Counted from the first letter of the stretch, positions 1-6,766 are shown. The stretch: DNA of 22,432 bases from JAYVSZ01 sp043774925 (GCA_043774925.1 JAYVSZ010000062.1:1-22432), one strand, 5' to 3'. Made by a program: numbers and translations. Notes: generated by a model not told the origin, from the letters alone.

Positions 1-9
1 AAGGACGGC

Positions 10-666
10 ATGAGAAAGAGCAGATTAAGTTCAGCCAAACAAAGCAAACTGTTAGAGCATTTTGTTGCTGGAACGACAGCTAGATGTGCTGCTGATTTGA
101 TAGGTGTAAATCGCAATACTGCCGCCTATTATTTTCAGCGGCTACGTGAGATTATCGTGGTTGAATTAGAGCAAGCGTCACACGAAGTTTTTGCTGGCGA
201 AATTGAGGTAGATGAAAGTTACTTTGGTGGTACTCGCAAAGGTAAGCGAGGGCGAGGCGCTGCAGGCAAAGTCCCTGTCTTTGGCCTGCTAAAGCGTGGT
301 GGCAAGGTCTATACCAAGACTATTGCAGACGCTAGTAGCCAAACATTGATGCCCATTATTGCAAACAAAGTGATACCAGACAGTATCGTGTATTCTGATA
401 GTTGGCGCGGCTATAATGTGTTAGATGTTTCTGATTTTAAGCACTATCGAATTAATCACTCGAAACTGTTTGCAGATAAACAAAATCACATCAATGGTAT
501 AGAGAATTTTTGGAATCAAGCGAAGCGCCACATGCGTAAATTTAACGGTGTGCCAAAAGCGAATTTTGTGTTGTTTTTGAAGGAGTGCGAGTGGCGTTTT
601 AATAACCCAACACCACAAGCACAGTTATTACAAATAAAACAATGGGTTAAACAAAATATGGGCTAG
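10..666 (+). CDS. IS1595-family transposase
   Basis: This 218-residue DDE-type transposase catalyses cut-and-paste movement of the surrounding element. A helix-turn-helix-like segment is present near residues 27-45 (CAADLIGVNRNTAAYYFQRL). The catalytic core is recognisable: an acidic EVDESYFGG motif near residue 67, YSDSWRGY near residue 128, and a GIENFWNQAKRHMRKFNG block near residue 163 that carries the third acidic residue. This motif order is typical of the ISXO2/IS1016 group of IS1595. The start is supported by AAGGA at 1-5 just upstream of the ATG. The length matches compact IS1016-type transposases, which lack the N-terminal zinc-ribbon extension of longer relatives. It converges on aqpZ and its stop codon lies at the edge of the right terminal repeat. 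Confidence 0.9.
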   Translation: MRKSRLSSAKQSKLLEHFVAGTTARCAADLIGVNRNTAAYYFQRLREIIVVELEQASHEVFAGEIEVDESYFGGTRKGKRGRGAAGKVPVFGLLKRGGKVYTKTIADASSQTLMPIIANKVIPDSIVYSDSWRGYNVLDVSDFKHYRINHSKLFADKQNHINGIENFWNQAKRHMRKFNGVPKANFVLFLKECEWRFNNPTPQAQLLQIKQWVKQNMG

Positions 667-683
667 TTATCTAGGACAGCCCC
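666..683. repeat. Right terminal inverted repeat of the IS
   Basis: The plus strand reads GTTATCTAGGACAGCCCC, and the reverse complement starts GGGGCTGTCC, the usual form of IS1016/IS1595 ends. The next base (684) is already part of the aqpZ stop codon. The partner repeat must lie just before the window and cannot be compared here. Confidence 0.7.
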
Positions 684-1370
684 TTAATCTTTATTCACAA
701 AGTTATACAGCAACGCACCAATCACCGCGCCAATAATAGGCGCAACCCAAAATAGCCAAAGTTGGTCTAGCGCAATGCCGCCTTCAATCAATGCTGGGCC
801 TGTGCTGCGCGCAGGATTGACTGAGGTATTGGTGACGGGAATGCTAATTAAGTGAATAAGCGTAAGCGTTAAACCAATGGCCAGTGGGGCTAAGCCTGCT
901 GGTGCGCGTTTATCGGTGGCGCCCATAATGATGAATAGAAACATGGCGGTCATGGCAACTTCGCACACAAAAGCGGCATGCAAGGCGTAACCATGCGGTG
1001 AATGCGCGCCAAATCCGTTGCTGGCCAAGCCGCCTGCATAGCCTTCTGCGCCGCTGGCAATACATTTAATAAGCAGCGCCGCCAAAATTGCGCCTAGCAC
1101 TTGCGCAATGATGTAGTGCGGGAGTTCTTTAGCGTCGAATCTGCCGCCTGCGACCAAGCCAATCGACACCGCAGGGTTGAGATGGCAACCTGAAATATGG
1201 CCGATGGCGTAGGCCATAGTGACCACGGTTAAACCAAAGGCCAATGAAACGCCTAAATAACCTAAGCCTAAATCGGGTATGCCCGCCGCCAGCACGGCGC
1301 TGCCACAGCCGCCCAACACCAGCCAAAATGTACCAATGAGTTCTGCTACTGCACGTTTAGTTAACGACAT
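684..1370 (-). CDS. aqpZ: Aquaporin Z
   Basis: This 228-residue water channel of the inner membrane is close in length to E. coli AqpZ (231). The two NPA boxes are at residues 65-67 (in GCHLNPAVSIG) and 185-187 (in SVNPARST). The Arg after the second box, together with the His in LIHLIS and the Thr in VTNTS, gives a water-selective filter rather than a glycerol one. Six membrane helices can be followed. The start is well supported by AGGAGG (plus-strand 1377-1382) seven bases upstream of the ATG. The gene has its own likely promoter and no co-directional neighbour. Its stop codon TAA lies exactly against the IS end and inside the predicted target duplication. Because the C-terminus (NFVNKD) ends where other AqpZ proteins end, the protein is probably intact. 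Confidence 0.95.
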   Translation of the reverse strand: MSLTKRAVAELIGTFWLVLGGCGSAVLAAGIPDLGLGYLGVSLAFGLTVVTMAYAIGHISGCHLNPAVSIGLVAGGRFDAKELPHYIIAQVLGAILAALLIKCIASGAEGYAGGLASNGFGAHSPHGYALHAAFVCEVAMTAMFLFIIMGATDKRAPAGLAPLAIGLTLTLIHLISIPVTNTSVNPARSTGPALIEGGIALDQLWLFWVAPIIGAVIGALLYNFVNKD

Positions 1371-1421
1371 TTGAAGCCTCCTGAGTTTGATTTTTAACTA
1401 TTTTTTTGAACTGCACGAAAT

Positions 1422-1450
1422 AATTTACGCTTAATTTTGGCGCATCACAA
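1422..1450 (-). promoter_or_regulatory. Possible sigma-70 promoter of aqpZ
   Basis: Read on the minus strand there is TTGTGA, a 17-base spacer and TAAATT, which places transcription about 45 bases before the aqpZ start. Both boxes match the consensus at four of six positions, so this is plausible but weak. Confidence 0.35.
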
Positions 1451-1502
1451 GCGCGCAGCGGTTAGAATGCATTAAATATTGTAAACAATTGAATCATTTA
1501 AA

Positions 1503-2288
1503 ATGAGCGATAACCAAAACTTTAAGCATATTATTTCACGCGATAACCCCGTTTTTAAGCAACTAAAAAAATTGGCGGAAAATTCTCGTGAACGCAAGCA
1601 AGAAGCCAAAACGCTGCTAGATGGCGTGCATTTGATTGAAGGCTATTTGCAGGCATTTGGCGAGCCTGAGCTGGTGATTATTCCTGAGGGAAAAAGCACA
1701 CTCGAGGCAACTAATTTGATGCAGAATTTGCAAGAGGTGCGTACGGTGATGTTTCCGACATTGATGTTTGCCGAGCTAACGCCAGTGGCTAGCAGCACGG
1801 GCATTTTGGCACTCGTTAAAACACCACAAATCGCGCCGCCAGAAACGGTGACTTTTGCACTATTTTTAGAGGATATTCAAGATCCTGGTAATTTGGGTGG
1901 CATGCTGAGAACGGCTCTGGGCGCGGGTGTGCAGGCAGTATATTTGTCAAAAGGCTGCACCGATGCATGGTCGCCCAAGTGCTTACGCGGCGGGCAGGGC
2001 GCGCAGTTTTTTTTGCCGATGATTGAAAATGTGAATATTGTGGAAGTGGTTGAGAATTTTGCAGGCAATACTTATGCAACAACTTTAGAAGGCGAATCTT
2101 TGTACGCACAAGATTTAACGCAGCCGACGGCATTTGTGATTGGCAATGAAGGCGCAGGATTAAGCAGCGCAAGCATTGGTGCGGCTTCCAAGGCCATTAG
2201 CATTCCTATGAATACGCAATTAGAATCGCTAAACGCGGCGGCGGCGGCGGCAATTTGCTTGTTTGAGCGTGCGCGACAATGTCGCTAG
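1503..2288 (+). CDS. SpoU/TrmH-family RNA 2'-O-methyltransferase
   Basis: This 261-residue enzyme belongs to the SPOUT superfamily and transfers a methyl group from S-adenosylmethionine to a ribose 2'-OH of rRNA or tRNA. The three SpoU motifs are in order: QDPGNLGGMLRTA near residues 126-138 with the catalytic Arg, FVIGNEGAGLS near 210-220, and IPMNTQLESLNAAAAAA near 233-249, which forms the knotted SAM site. The N-terminal ~100 residues look like the substrate-binding domain of the RlmB/TrmH type. The exact RNA target cannot be read from the sequence, so no symbol is given. No Shine-Dalgarno sequence precedes the ATG (upstream is A/T-rich). It runs divergently from aqpZ and converges on hslO, sharing the last bases. 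Confidence 0.88.
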   Translation: MSDNQNFKHIISRDNPVFKQLKKLAENSRERKQEAKTLLDGVHLIEGYLQAFGEPELVIIPEGKSTLEATNLMQNLQEVRTVMFPTLMFAELTPVASSTGILALVKTPQIAPPETVTFALFLEDIQDPGNLGGMLRTALGAGVQAVYLSKGCTDAWSPKCLRGGQGAQFFLPMIENVNIVEVVENFAGNTYATTLEGESLYAQDLTQPTAFVIGNEGAGLSSASIGAASKAISIPMNTQLESLNAAAAAAICLFERARQCR

Positions 2289-3166
2289 TGTTTTGCGCTA
2301 GTAGCGGGCACAACTGGCTCGAGTGCGAATAAAGCTGCGGCATCCACTGCGTCAAAATTGTATTGTTTATTACAAAAATCGCAGTTCACTTCTACATCGC
2401 CACGCTCGGCCAAAATACTCTCAACCTCATCTTTGCCTAGCATGTGCAGCATATTGGCTACGCTGGTGCGGCTGCAACTGCATTGAAACTGCGTTGGCTT
2501 TGCCGAAAACATGCGCACATCTTCTTCGCCAAATAATCGCGTTAACAATTGCGCTGGCTCGAGCAGTTGCAGCTCATCATTGGTCACGGTATCGGCAAGA
2601 ATGCTGATGCGATGCCAAGCGTCAGCGTCTTCTTCTGGCTGGTCAGGTAGCTTTTGTAGCAACATGCCAGCCGCATTTTCGCCGCTGCAAGTGAGCCAAA
2701 GTCGCGTGTCGATTTGTTGCGAGCGCAGCATGTAATCTTCCAGCATTTCCGAAATACTATCGCCCTCAATCGGCACAATGCCTTGATACGGCTCGCCTTC
2801 TTTTGGTGCGAGTGTAATGATGCAATGGCCGTCGCCGATGATGCTTTTAAAATCAGTTTCTTTAAAATCATCCAGCAATTCGCCATCCCATTTTGCGGTG
2901 GCGCGCATGCCAAGTGCTGCGCTGCATTCCACCACTAACAATTTAAGCGCACCTTTGCCTTGAATTTGCAATATCAAAGCGCCATCCATTTTTAAAGTGG
3001 CAGAAAGCAGAGCGCTAGCGGCCATGAGCTCGCCCAGCATGGTGCGCAGCGGCGGGGGGTAAGCGTGATATTGCAGCGCCTGATTAAGCGTGGTATCGAG
3101 ATGCACAGTATTGCCACGAATCGGCGTGTTTTCGAACATAAAGCGATTTAGCGAATCTCTTTGCAT
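2285..3166 (-). CDS. hslO: Hsp33, redox-regulated holdase chaperone
   Basis: This 293-residue cytoplasmic chaperone is activated by oxidation together with unfolding. The N-terminal Hsp33 fold is seen (LNRFMFEN, IRGNTVHLD, LPP-like YPPPLRTMLGELMAA). The C-terminal redox switch is complete: Cys229-Ser-Cys231 and Cys262-Asp-Phe-Cys265, the CxC and CxxC pairs that bind zinc in the reduced form. The length is normal for the family. There is no clear ribosome binding site, but the start MQRDSLNRFMFEN aligns with known Hsp33 starts. Its stop codon overlaps that of the methyltransferase on the other strand. A likely promoter sits about 30 bases upstream. Confidence 0.95.
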   Translation of the reverse strand: MQRDSLNRFMFENTPIRGNTVHLDTTLNQALQYHAYPPPLRTMLGELMAASALLSATLKMDGALILQIQGKGALKLLVVECSAALGMRATAKWDGELLDDFKETDFKSIIGDGHCIITLAPKEGEPYQGIVPIEGDSISEMLEDYMLRSQQIDTRLWLTCSGENAAGMLLQKLPDQPEEDADAWHRISILADTVTNDELQLLEPAQLLTRLFGEEDVRMFSAKPTQFQCSCSRTSVANMLHMLGKDEVESILAERGDVEVNCDFCNKQYNFDAVDAAALFALEPVVPATSAKH

Positions 3167-3197
3167 GTGTTTTGCACGTTTTTTGAATTGAGTAGCA

Positions 3198-3225
3198 ATT
3201 TTATACGTGCCAGATTTTATTTCAA
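3198..3225 (-). promoter_or_regulatory. Possible sigma-70 promoter of hslO
   Basis: The minus strand reads TTGAAA, a 16-base spacer and TAAAAT, five of six matches in each box. Transcription would start about 25-30 bases before the hslO ATG. The leading GTTGAAA also resembles the -35 half of heat-shock promoters, but no matching CCCCAT-type -10 box is present. Confidence 0.4.
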
Positions 3226-3264
3226 CGGAATATTCATTATTTGCGTTATTTGTGTAAATAGTGC

Positions 3265-3293
3265 TTGCAAATCTAAATGAGAATGTTTATCAT
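3265..3293 (+). promoter_or_regulatory. Sigma-70 promoter of the iron-uptake operon
   Basis: TTGCAA (3265-3270), a 17-base spacer and TATCAT (3288-3293) make a good promoter, about 25 bases from the cupredoxin start codon. The Fur box covers the spacer and the -10 box, the usual layout for repression by blocking RNA polymerase. Confidence 0.6.
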
Positions 3294-3294
3294 T
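3276..3294 (+). promoter_or_regulatory. Fur box
   Basis: The 19-base sequence AATGAGAATGTTTATCATT is a 9-1-9 inverted repeat with seven of nine paired positions and fits the classical Fur consensus. It overlaps the promoter of the cupredoxin-FTR1 operon, so iron-dependent repression by Fur is expected. The match is seen in the sequence; the regulation is inferred. Confidence 0.8.
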
Positions 3295-3318
3295 ACAACA
3301 TATTAACGGAGCGATATT

Positions 3319-3636
3319 ATGAAAAGCCTACTAGCCCTTGCAATTATGATGCCCGCATTGGCGTTTGCCAATGAGAGTGAAGTAGCGATTACGATTAAGG
3401 ATCACAAATTTGAACCCGCAGAAATTACTGTACCCGCAGGTAAAAAAGTTAAATTATTGATTGAAAACAAAGACGCAACGCCAGAAGAATTTGAAAGCCA
3501 CGCTTTGAACCGCGAAAAAATTATTGCTGGTAACGGCAAGACAACTATTTACATTGGGCCTTTAGATTCAGGCAGTTACAATTATTTTGGTGAGTTTAAT
3601 GCGGCCACCGCGCAGGGTGTCATTACCGTTAAGTAA
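3319..3636 (+). CDS. Periplasmic cupredoxin-fold protein of the FTR1 iron-uptake operon
   Basis: This 105-residue secreted protein has a signal peptide cleaved after about residue 17 (MMPALAFA). The mature part is a single cupredoxin_1 domain with the sequence features of FTR1-partner proteins (FtrB type): FEPAEITVPAGKKV, TPEEFESHALNREK and YNYFGEF. No Cys is present, so a classical blue-copper site is impossible; His29, His61 and several Glu residues are the candidate metal ligands. In related systems such a protein helps oxidise or hand over ferrous iron to the permease, and that role is inferred here from the neighbour. A GGAG ribosome site (3308-3311) supports the start. It is the first gene of a Fur-controlled operon. 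Confidence 0.82.
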   Translation: MKSLLALAIMMPALAFANESEVAITIKDHKFEPAEITVPAGKKVKLLIENKDATPEEFESHALNREKIIAGNGKTTIYIGPLDSGSYNYFGEFNAATAQGVITVK

Positions 3637-3653
3637 TTAACTAAGTAATTAAC
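3630..3653 (+). repeat. 12-bp perfect tandem duplication over the cupredoxin stop codon
   Basis: TAAGTAATTAAC occurs twice head to tail (3630-3641 and 3642-3653). The first copy contains the TAA stop of the cupredoxin gene. It lies in the 40-base gap before FTR1 and leaves the FTR1 ribosome site untouched. Confidence 0.85.
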
Positions 3654-3676
3654 TTAATCGTTAAAAAGGAAAATAA

Positions 3677-4525
3677 GTGTTCTCAACCGCCATCATTGTT
3701 TTTCGTGAAGTGTTAGAAGCCGCGCTCATCATCGGCATTATCGCTGCGGCCACGCGCGATGTGCCAAATCGTAAGCGTTGGATTGCAGCAGGCTTGTTTT
3801 TGGGTTTGCTTGGCGCAGGCTTTGTTGCCGCCTCTACCGAGGCCATCGGTGCGTTTGCTAGTGGCATAGGCCAAGAGTTGTTTAACGCCATCGTCCTTGG
3901 CGTGGCAGTTTTTATGCTGGCTTGGCACAATATTTGGATGTCATCGCACGGCGCTGCGCTGGCCAGCGAGGCACGCAACGTGAGCGCGAACATTAGAGAA
4001 GGACGCAGTGCGCGCTCTATTTTATTGCTTGTTGTTGGATTGGCTGTGTTGCGCGAAGGTTCAGAAACCGTTTTATTTGTCTATGGTATCGCTGCATCCA
4101 ACGCCTCTAACACCGCATCAATGCTGGCTGGTGGCGCTATTGGCATGTTAGCAGGGGTCACGCTTGGTGTGCTTGTTTATGCAGGCTTGCTACGTGTGCC
4201 GATGCGCTGGTTTTTTAGCGCAACAAGTGCGTTAGTACTGCTGTTGGCTGCAGGCATGGCTTCACAAGCGGCCAAATTTCTCATACAAGCAGATGTATTG
4301 CCCAGCTTGGGTTCGCCGATTTGGGATACCTCGGCCATCGTCTCCGAACAATCTGTATTTGGCATGTTGCTGCACAGCTTAATTGGCTACGATGCCCGTC
4401 CAGCAGGCTTACAAGTGCTGTTTTATGTCGCCACTTTGGTGACCATCAGCATTGGCATGGAAATCACCAAACAACTTCATATTTCAATTAGAACAAAAGA
4501 AAGAGCTTTTCAATGCGCAAGTTAG
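3677..4525 (+). CDS. FTR1-family iron permease
   Basis: This 282-residue inner-membrane protein with about seven helices belongs to the FTR1/EfeU family, which imports iron coupled to oxidation of Fe(II). Both diagnostic REXXE iron-binding motifs are present: Arg10-Glu-Val-Leu-Glu14 in helix 1 and Arg126-Glu-Gly-Ser-Glu130 in the middle of the protein. The start is GTG, supported by AAGGA at 3666-3670 and by the family's habit of beginning a few residues before the first REXXE. It is co-transcribed with the cupredoxin and overlaps the next gene by 13 bases. Of the four-gene FtrABCD system of Bordetella and Brucella, only cupredoxin- and permease-like members are visible; no P19/FtrA or polyferredoxin FtrD is present. 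Confidence 0.92.
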   Translation: MFSTAIIVFREVLEAALIIGIIAAATRDVPNRKRWIAAGLFLGLLGAGFVAASTEAIGAFASGIGQELFNAIVLGVAVFMLAWHNIWMSSHGAALASEARNVSANIREGRSARSILLLVVGLAVLREGSETVLFVYGIAASNASNTASMLAGGAIGMLAGVTLGVLVYAGLLRVPMRWFFSATSALVLLLAAGMASQAAKFLIQADVLPSLGSPIWDTSAIVSEQSVFGMLLHSLIGYDARPAGLQVLFYVATLVTISIGMEITKQLHISIRTKERAFQCAS

Positions 4526-5259
4526 TCACTGTAGTTAGTCAGTTAACCCTTTGTTTCAGCACGTTTTATATCAGCAACTCAATCGCCAGCCCCGCAGATT
4601 ATGTTTATACGCCGATTGTTGAGCCTGGCGAAAAGGAAATTGACTTTAAATTTGGCACAGCAAAGCTGCAAGACGGCAATCGCGCCACAACAACATCGCT
4701 CGGGTTTGGCTACGGTGCGACCGATTACTGGTTTACCGAAGTATATCTAAAACGCGAAAAAGAAGGCAGCGACGGTTTAACGATTGGCGAGTGGGAAAAT
4801 AAATTCCAACTCACCGAAACAGGTAAGTACGTGGTAGATGTTGGTTTGATTACGGAAATAGAAGTGCCGCTGAGTAATAGCAAAGCGCCTTGGGAGTTTA
4901 AGTTTGGACCCTTATTCCAAACTGAGTTTGGCAAATTGCAACTGAATGGCAACGTGCTGTTACAGCGTACATTTGGCGGAGAAAACGTAGACCACATCAC
5001 AGAACTTGGCTATCAATGGCAAGCTAAATATCGGCTGCAACCCGCATTCGAGCTTGGTCTGCAAGGTATTGGTGAGCTAGGAAAATGGAACCATTGGGAA
5101 GATGCTGACGCGCAAGTGCATCGTATTGGCCCCGCGGTTTTTGGTAAGTTTGCAGTAGGGCAAAAGCAAGCGATTAAGTACAACGCTGCGCTATTGTTCG
5201 CTGCTAGCGATGCCGCGCCAAATCAAACGTTTAGAATGCAAGTCGAATATGAGTTTTAA
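4513..5259 (+). CDS. Predicted outer-membrane beta-barrel protein, third gene of the iron operon
   Basis: This 248-residue protein of unknown function has a signal peptide cleaved near residue 25 (after SNSIA). The mature part is a series of alternating amphipathic strands with aromatic girdles (SLGFGYGATDYWFTEVYLK, WEFKFGPLFQTEFG, KYNAALLFAAS) and ends in Phe (VEYEF), the usual C-terminal signal for outer-membrane insertion by BamA. Its general look resembles MetA-like/phenol-pathway transporter barrels. It starts inside the 3' end of FTR1 (13-base overlap), so translation is probably coupled, and a terminator follows. The context suggests a role with the iron permease, perhaps as an outer-membrane port for the metal, but nothing in the sequence proves this. 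Confidence 0.72.
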   Translation: MRKLVTVVSQLTLCFSTFYISNSIASPADYVYTPIVEPGEKEIDFKFGTAKLQDGNRATTTSLGFGYGATDYWFTEVYLKREKEGSDGLTIGEWENKFQLTETGKYVVDVGLITEIEVPLSNSKAPWEFKFGPLFQTEFGKLQLNGNVLLQRTFGGENVDHITELGYQWQAKYRLQPAFELGLQGIGELGKWNHWEDADAQVHRIGPAVFGKFAVGQKQAIKYNAALLFAASDAAPNQTFRMQVEYEF

Positions 5260-5324
5260 ACTTTGAAATATTGGATTTTAAAATATGCTTGCGCAGATTT
5301 TTTGCGCTGCTGCTAAATTCCCCC

Positions 5325-5353
5325 AACGCCACATTTTAAAAGTGTGGCGTTTT
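5325..5353 (+). terminator. Rho-independent terminator of the iron operon
   Basis: A perfect 9-bp stem (AACGCCACA with TGTGGCGTT) encloses a 9-base loop that can pair further with one bulge. The T-run after it is short (four T, then GC), so termination may be partial. It lies 66 bases after the barrel gene. Confidence 0.7.
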
Positions 5354-5544
5354 GCATTGATGCCTGTAGGCTTTGTCAAAGTAAGAATCAAATAAGTGAT
5401 GGCCTGCGATGCGCATGGATATTGGCTCAGCAAGGGTTTATTTGCTCAGTTTTTCATCTTTTATATGGGTTGTAATTGGCGTTTGCGCAGCTTGGTGTTG
5501 GTAAACCAAGCCGATGTTGCAAAGCGAGCAATGCAACACGTGTG

Positions 5545-5859
5545 TTAGTGCACGGGCTGTAGGTAGGGCGGAATATGCCAGTTTTGTAATTGCTTGCCAA
5601 TCAGCTGCAAGTGACATTCTAGGCGGCTGGCACCGTCGGCACTCACTTCAAACGCATACAGCCGCACCAATTGGGCGTGGCCGCGCGGATCGCGCCCAAG
5701 CCAAATTTTATTGCAGGCCACGGTTTCGTCCAGCAGTTGCAAATTGCAACGCTGTGCAAGTTCGCGCCCAATTTGCACGGCAATTTCGCGTTTGGCGATG
5801 GAATCTTGCCAAAACCAAGCAAGTAATAAGAGAATAATGAGTAATAGCGTTTCGAACAT
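5545..5859 (-). CDS. DUF3301 family membrane-anchored protein
   Basis: This 104-residue protein has a single N-terminal membrane helix (FETLLLIILLLLAWFW) followed by a small soluble domain. The pattern of W-x-DS-x-AxREIA, RCNLQLLDETVA, a charged W-L-GRD stretch, LVRLYAFEVSADGASRLEC and a final LQLIGKQL matches the DUF3301 family, common in Beta- and Gammaproteobacteria and of unknown function. It has a divergent A/T-rich upstream region shared with the next gene, and no co-directional partner in the window. The assignment is from memory of the family pattern. Confidence 0.72.
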   Translation of the reverse strand: MFETLLLIILLLLAWFWQDSIAKREIAVQIGRELAQRCNLQLLDETVACNKIWLGRDPRGHAQLVRLYAFEVSADGASRLECHLQLIGKQLQNWHIPPYLQPVH

Positions 5860-5971
5860 GATTATTTATTTTTCAATTTTTGAGGAATACACTATAATTA
5901 ATTGAGTGAATAATGATATATTTCAATAGATTATGCAGTAGAATTTAAAATATAGTTTAAGTTAAACATTT

Positions 5972-6646
5972 ATGCCAATTCAAGAACGCGAACAGCAAGC
6001 ATTAGAAGTCTATATCAAACTCTTAAAAAGCAAAGGGTTTGGCCCAGATACTTTTGTGCAACGCATCAATTTTTTAAACAAATTGATGCCACTGCTTGCT
6101 GATAAATCCCCTGGCGGCGGCGAGTATCGTTTGGCAGTAGAGGCCTTGATGGACAACGTGCCGCAAGAGGATTGGCCAGAAAGCTTGGTGATTTCGCGCG
6201 AGTATTACCCATTTTGGTGCAACGATTTAAAGCTGGTTTCTAATTTAAGCAAAACCGTGACCAAAGACACTTTGCCAATTGATTGGAAACCGGTTGAGGT
6301 TGCACTTTCTACCTTGTGGCACACGGTGGATACCGAGAAGTTTGGCACTTCAGACGCTTGGGCGCTAAAGGCTTACACTAAAGCTTTTCGTAATGAAAAT
6401 GCCGATCAAACATTGATTGATACGCGCGTAAAGCTTGCCAAAATTTTGCTGGTGCGCCTGCGCGATGCACCAGAGCGCGATAATAGATCTTACAGAACCA
6501 CTGTTGACGCCACTTTGCCACTATTTGAAGTGAAAAAAAACCGCCGCTTATTTTTGGTGGTGGTGCGTGAGTTTTTTCATTTTTGGGCAGGCAATCCAGA
6601 GGCCGAGAAATATATTCTTAATAGCAACACGGTCAGCATGCTCTAA
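5972..6646 (+). CDS. Conserved-looking cytoplasmic protein of unknown function
   Basis: I do not recognise this 224-residue protein. It has no signal peptide or membrane segment, is rich in charged and aromatic residues and looks mostly helical. Notable segments are EYYPFWCNDLKLV, WHTVDTEKFGTSDAWALKAY and FLVVVREFFHFWAGNPEAEKY, which reads like an amphipathic helical core. Codon use is like that of its neighbours, which supports a real and resident gene. There is no Shine-Dalgarno sequence before the ATG, and upstream is A/T-rich. It is followed by the nitrogen-control region of amt without a visible terminator, so some read-through toward amt is possible. Confidence 0.7.
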   Translation: MPIQEREQQALEVYIKLLKSKGFGPDTFVQRINFLNKLMPLLADKSPGGGEYRLAVEALMDNVPQEDWPESLVISREYYPFWCNDLKLVSNLSKTVTKDTLPIDWKPVEVALSTLWHTVDTEKFGTSDAWALKAYTKAFRNENADQTLIDTRVKLAKILLVRLRDAPERDNRSYRTTVDATLPLFEVKKNRRLFLVVVREFFHFWAGNPEAEKYILNSNTVSML

Positions 6647-6652
6647 TCAAAA

Positions 6653-6669
6653 TGCACCAGAAAAGTGCA
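6653..6669 (+). promoter_or_regulatory. NtrC-type enhancer site 1
   Basis: TGCACCAGAAAAGTGCA is a perfect TGCAC-N7-GTGCA palindrome, the geometry of NtrC (NRI) sites. Its centre is about 116 bases before the predicted sigma-54 start. Confidence 0.7.
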
Positions 6670-6682
6670 ATGCACTATCTAT

Positions 6683-6699
6683 AGCACTAATTAAGTGCG
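6683..6699 (+). promoter_or_regulatory. NtrC-type enhancer site 2
   Basis: AGCACTAATTAAGTGCG holds GCAC-N7-GTGC with the same spacing as site 1. The two centres are 30 bases apart, about three helical turns, so both sites face the same side of the DNA as expected for cooperative NtrC binding. Confidence 0.65.
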
Positions 6700-6750
6700 T
6701 TTTTTCTAAATCATTTTCCTCAATTCTATATAAATCAATTGCTTAGTTTT

Positions 6751-6766
6751 TGGCGTGTTTTTTGCT
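6751..6766 (+). promoter_or_regulatory. Sigma-54 (RpoN) promoter of amt
   Basis: TGGCGTGTTTTTTGCT fits the TGGCACG-N4-TTGC consensus: the invariant GG (-24) and GC (-12) are exactly ten bases apart. Transcription would start near 6777, leaving a ~53-base leader. With the two upstream NtrC sites this predicts induction under nitrogen limitation. Confidence 0.78.

Larger units (their letters stand above)
1..683 (+). mobile_element. IS1595-family insertion sequence (IS1016-like), left end outside window
   Basis: The element holds one transposase gene and ends at a right terminal inverted repeat that reads GGGGCTGTCC inward from position 683. The left end is not in the window, because the transposase begins at base 10. 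IS1595-family elements usually make 8-bp target duplications, so TTAATCTT (684-691) is the predicted duplicated target. The transposase is uninterrupted, so the copy may be active. The family assignment comes from the protein and the terminal repeat as remembered, not from a search. Confidence 0.8.

Noticed and set aside
684..1370. aqpZ truncated by the insertion sequence
   Set aside because: The C-terminus ends where other AqpZ proteins end and all channel residues are present, so the gene is most likely intact.
3194..3212. Perfect-looking TGGCACG plus TTGCT on the minus strand upstream of hslO, like a sigma-54 promoter
   Set aside because: The GG and GC are 13 bases apart instead of 10, which sigma-54 does not accept. 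A sigma-70 type promoter fits the same place better.
5490..5538. Two hairpins (GCTTGGT/ACCAAGC and TGTTGCA/TGCAACA) after the DUF3301 gene, considered as a terminator
   Set aside because: Neither has a T-run on the minus strand and the loops are long; there is no good reason to call termination.
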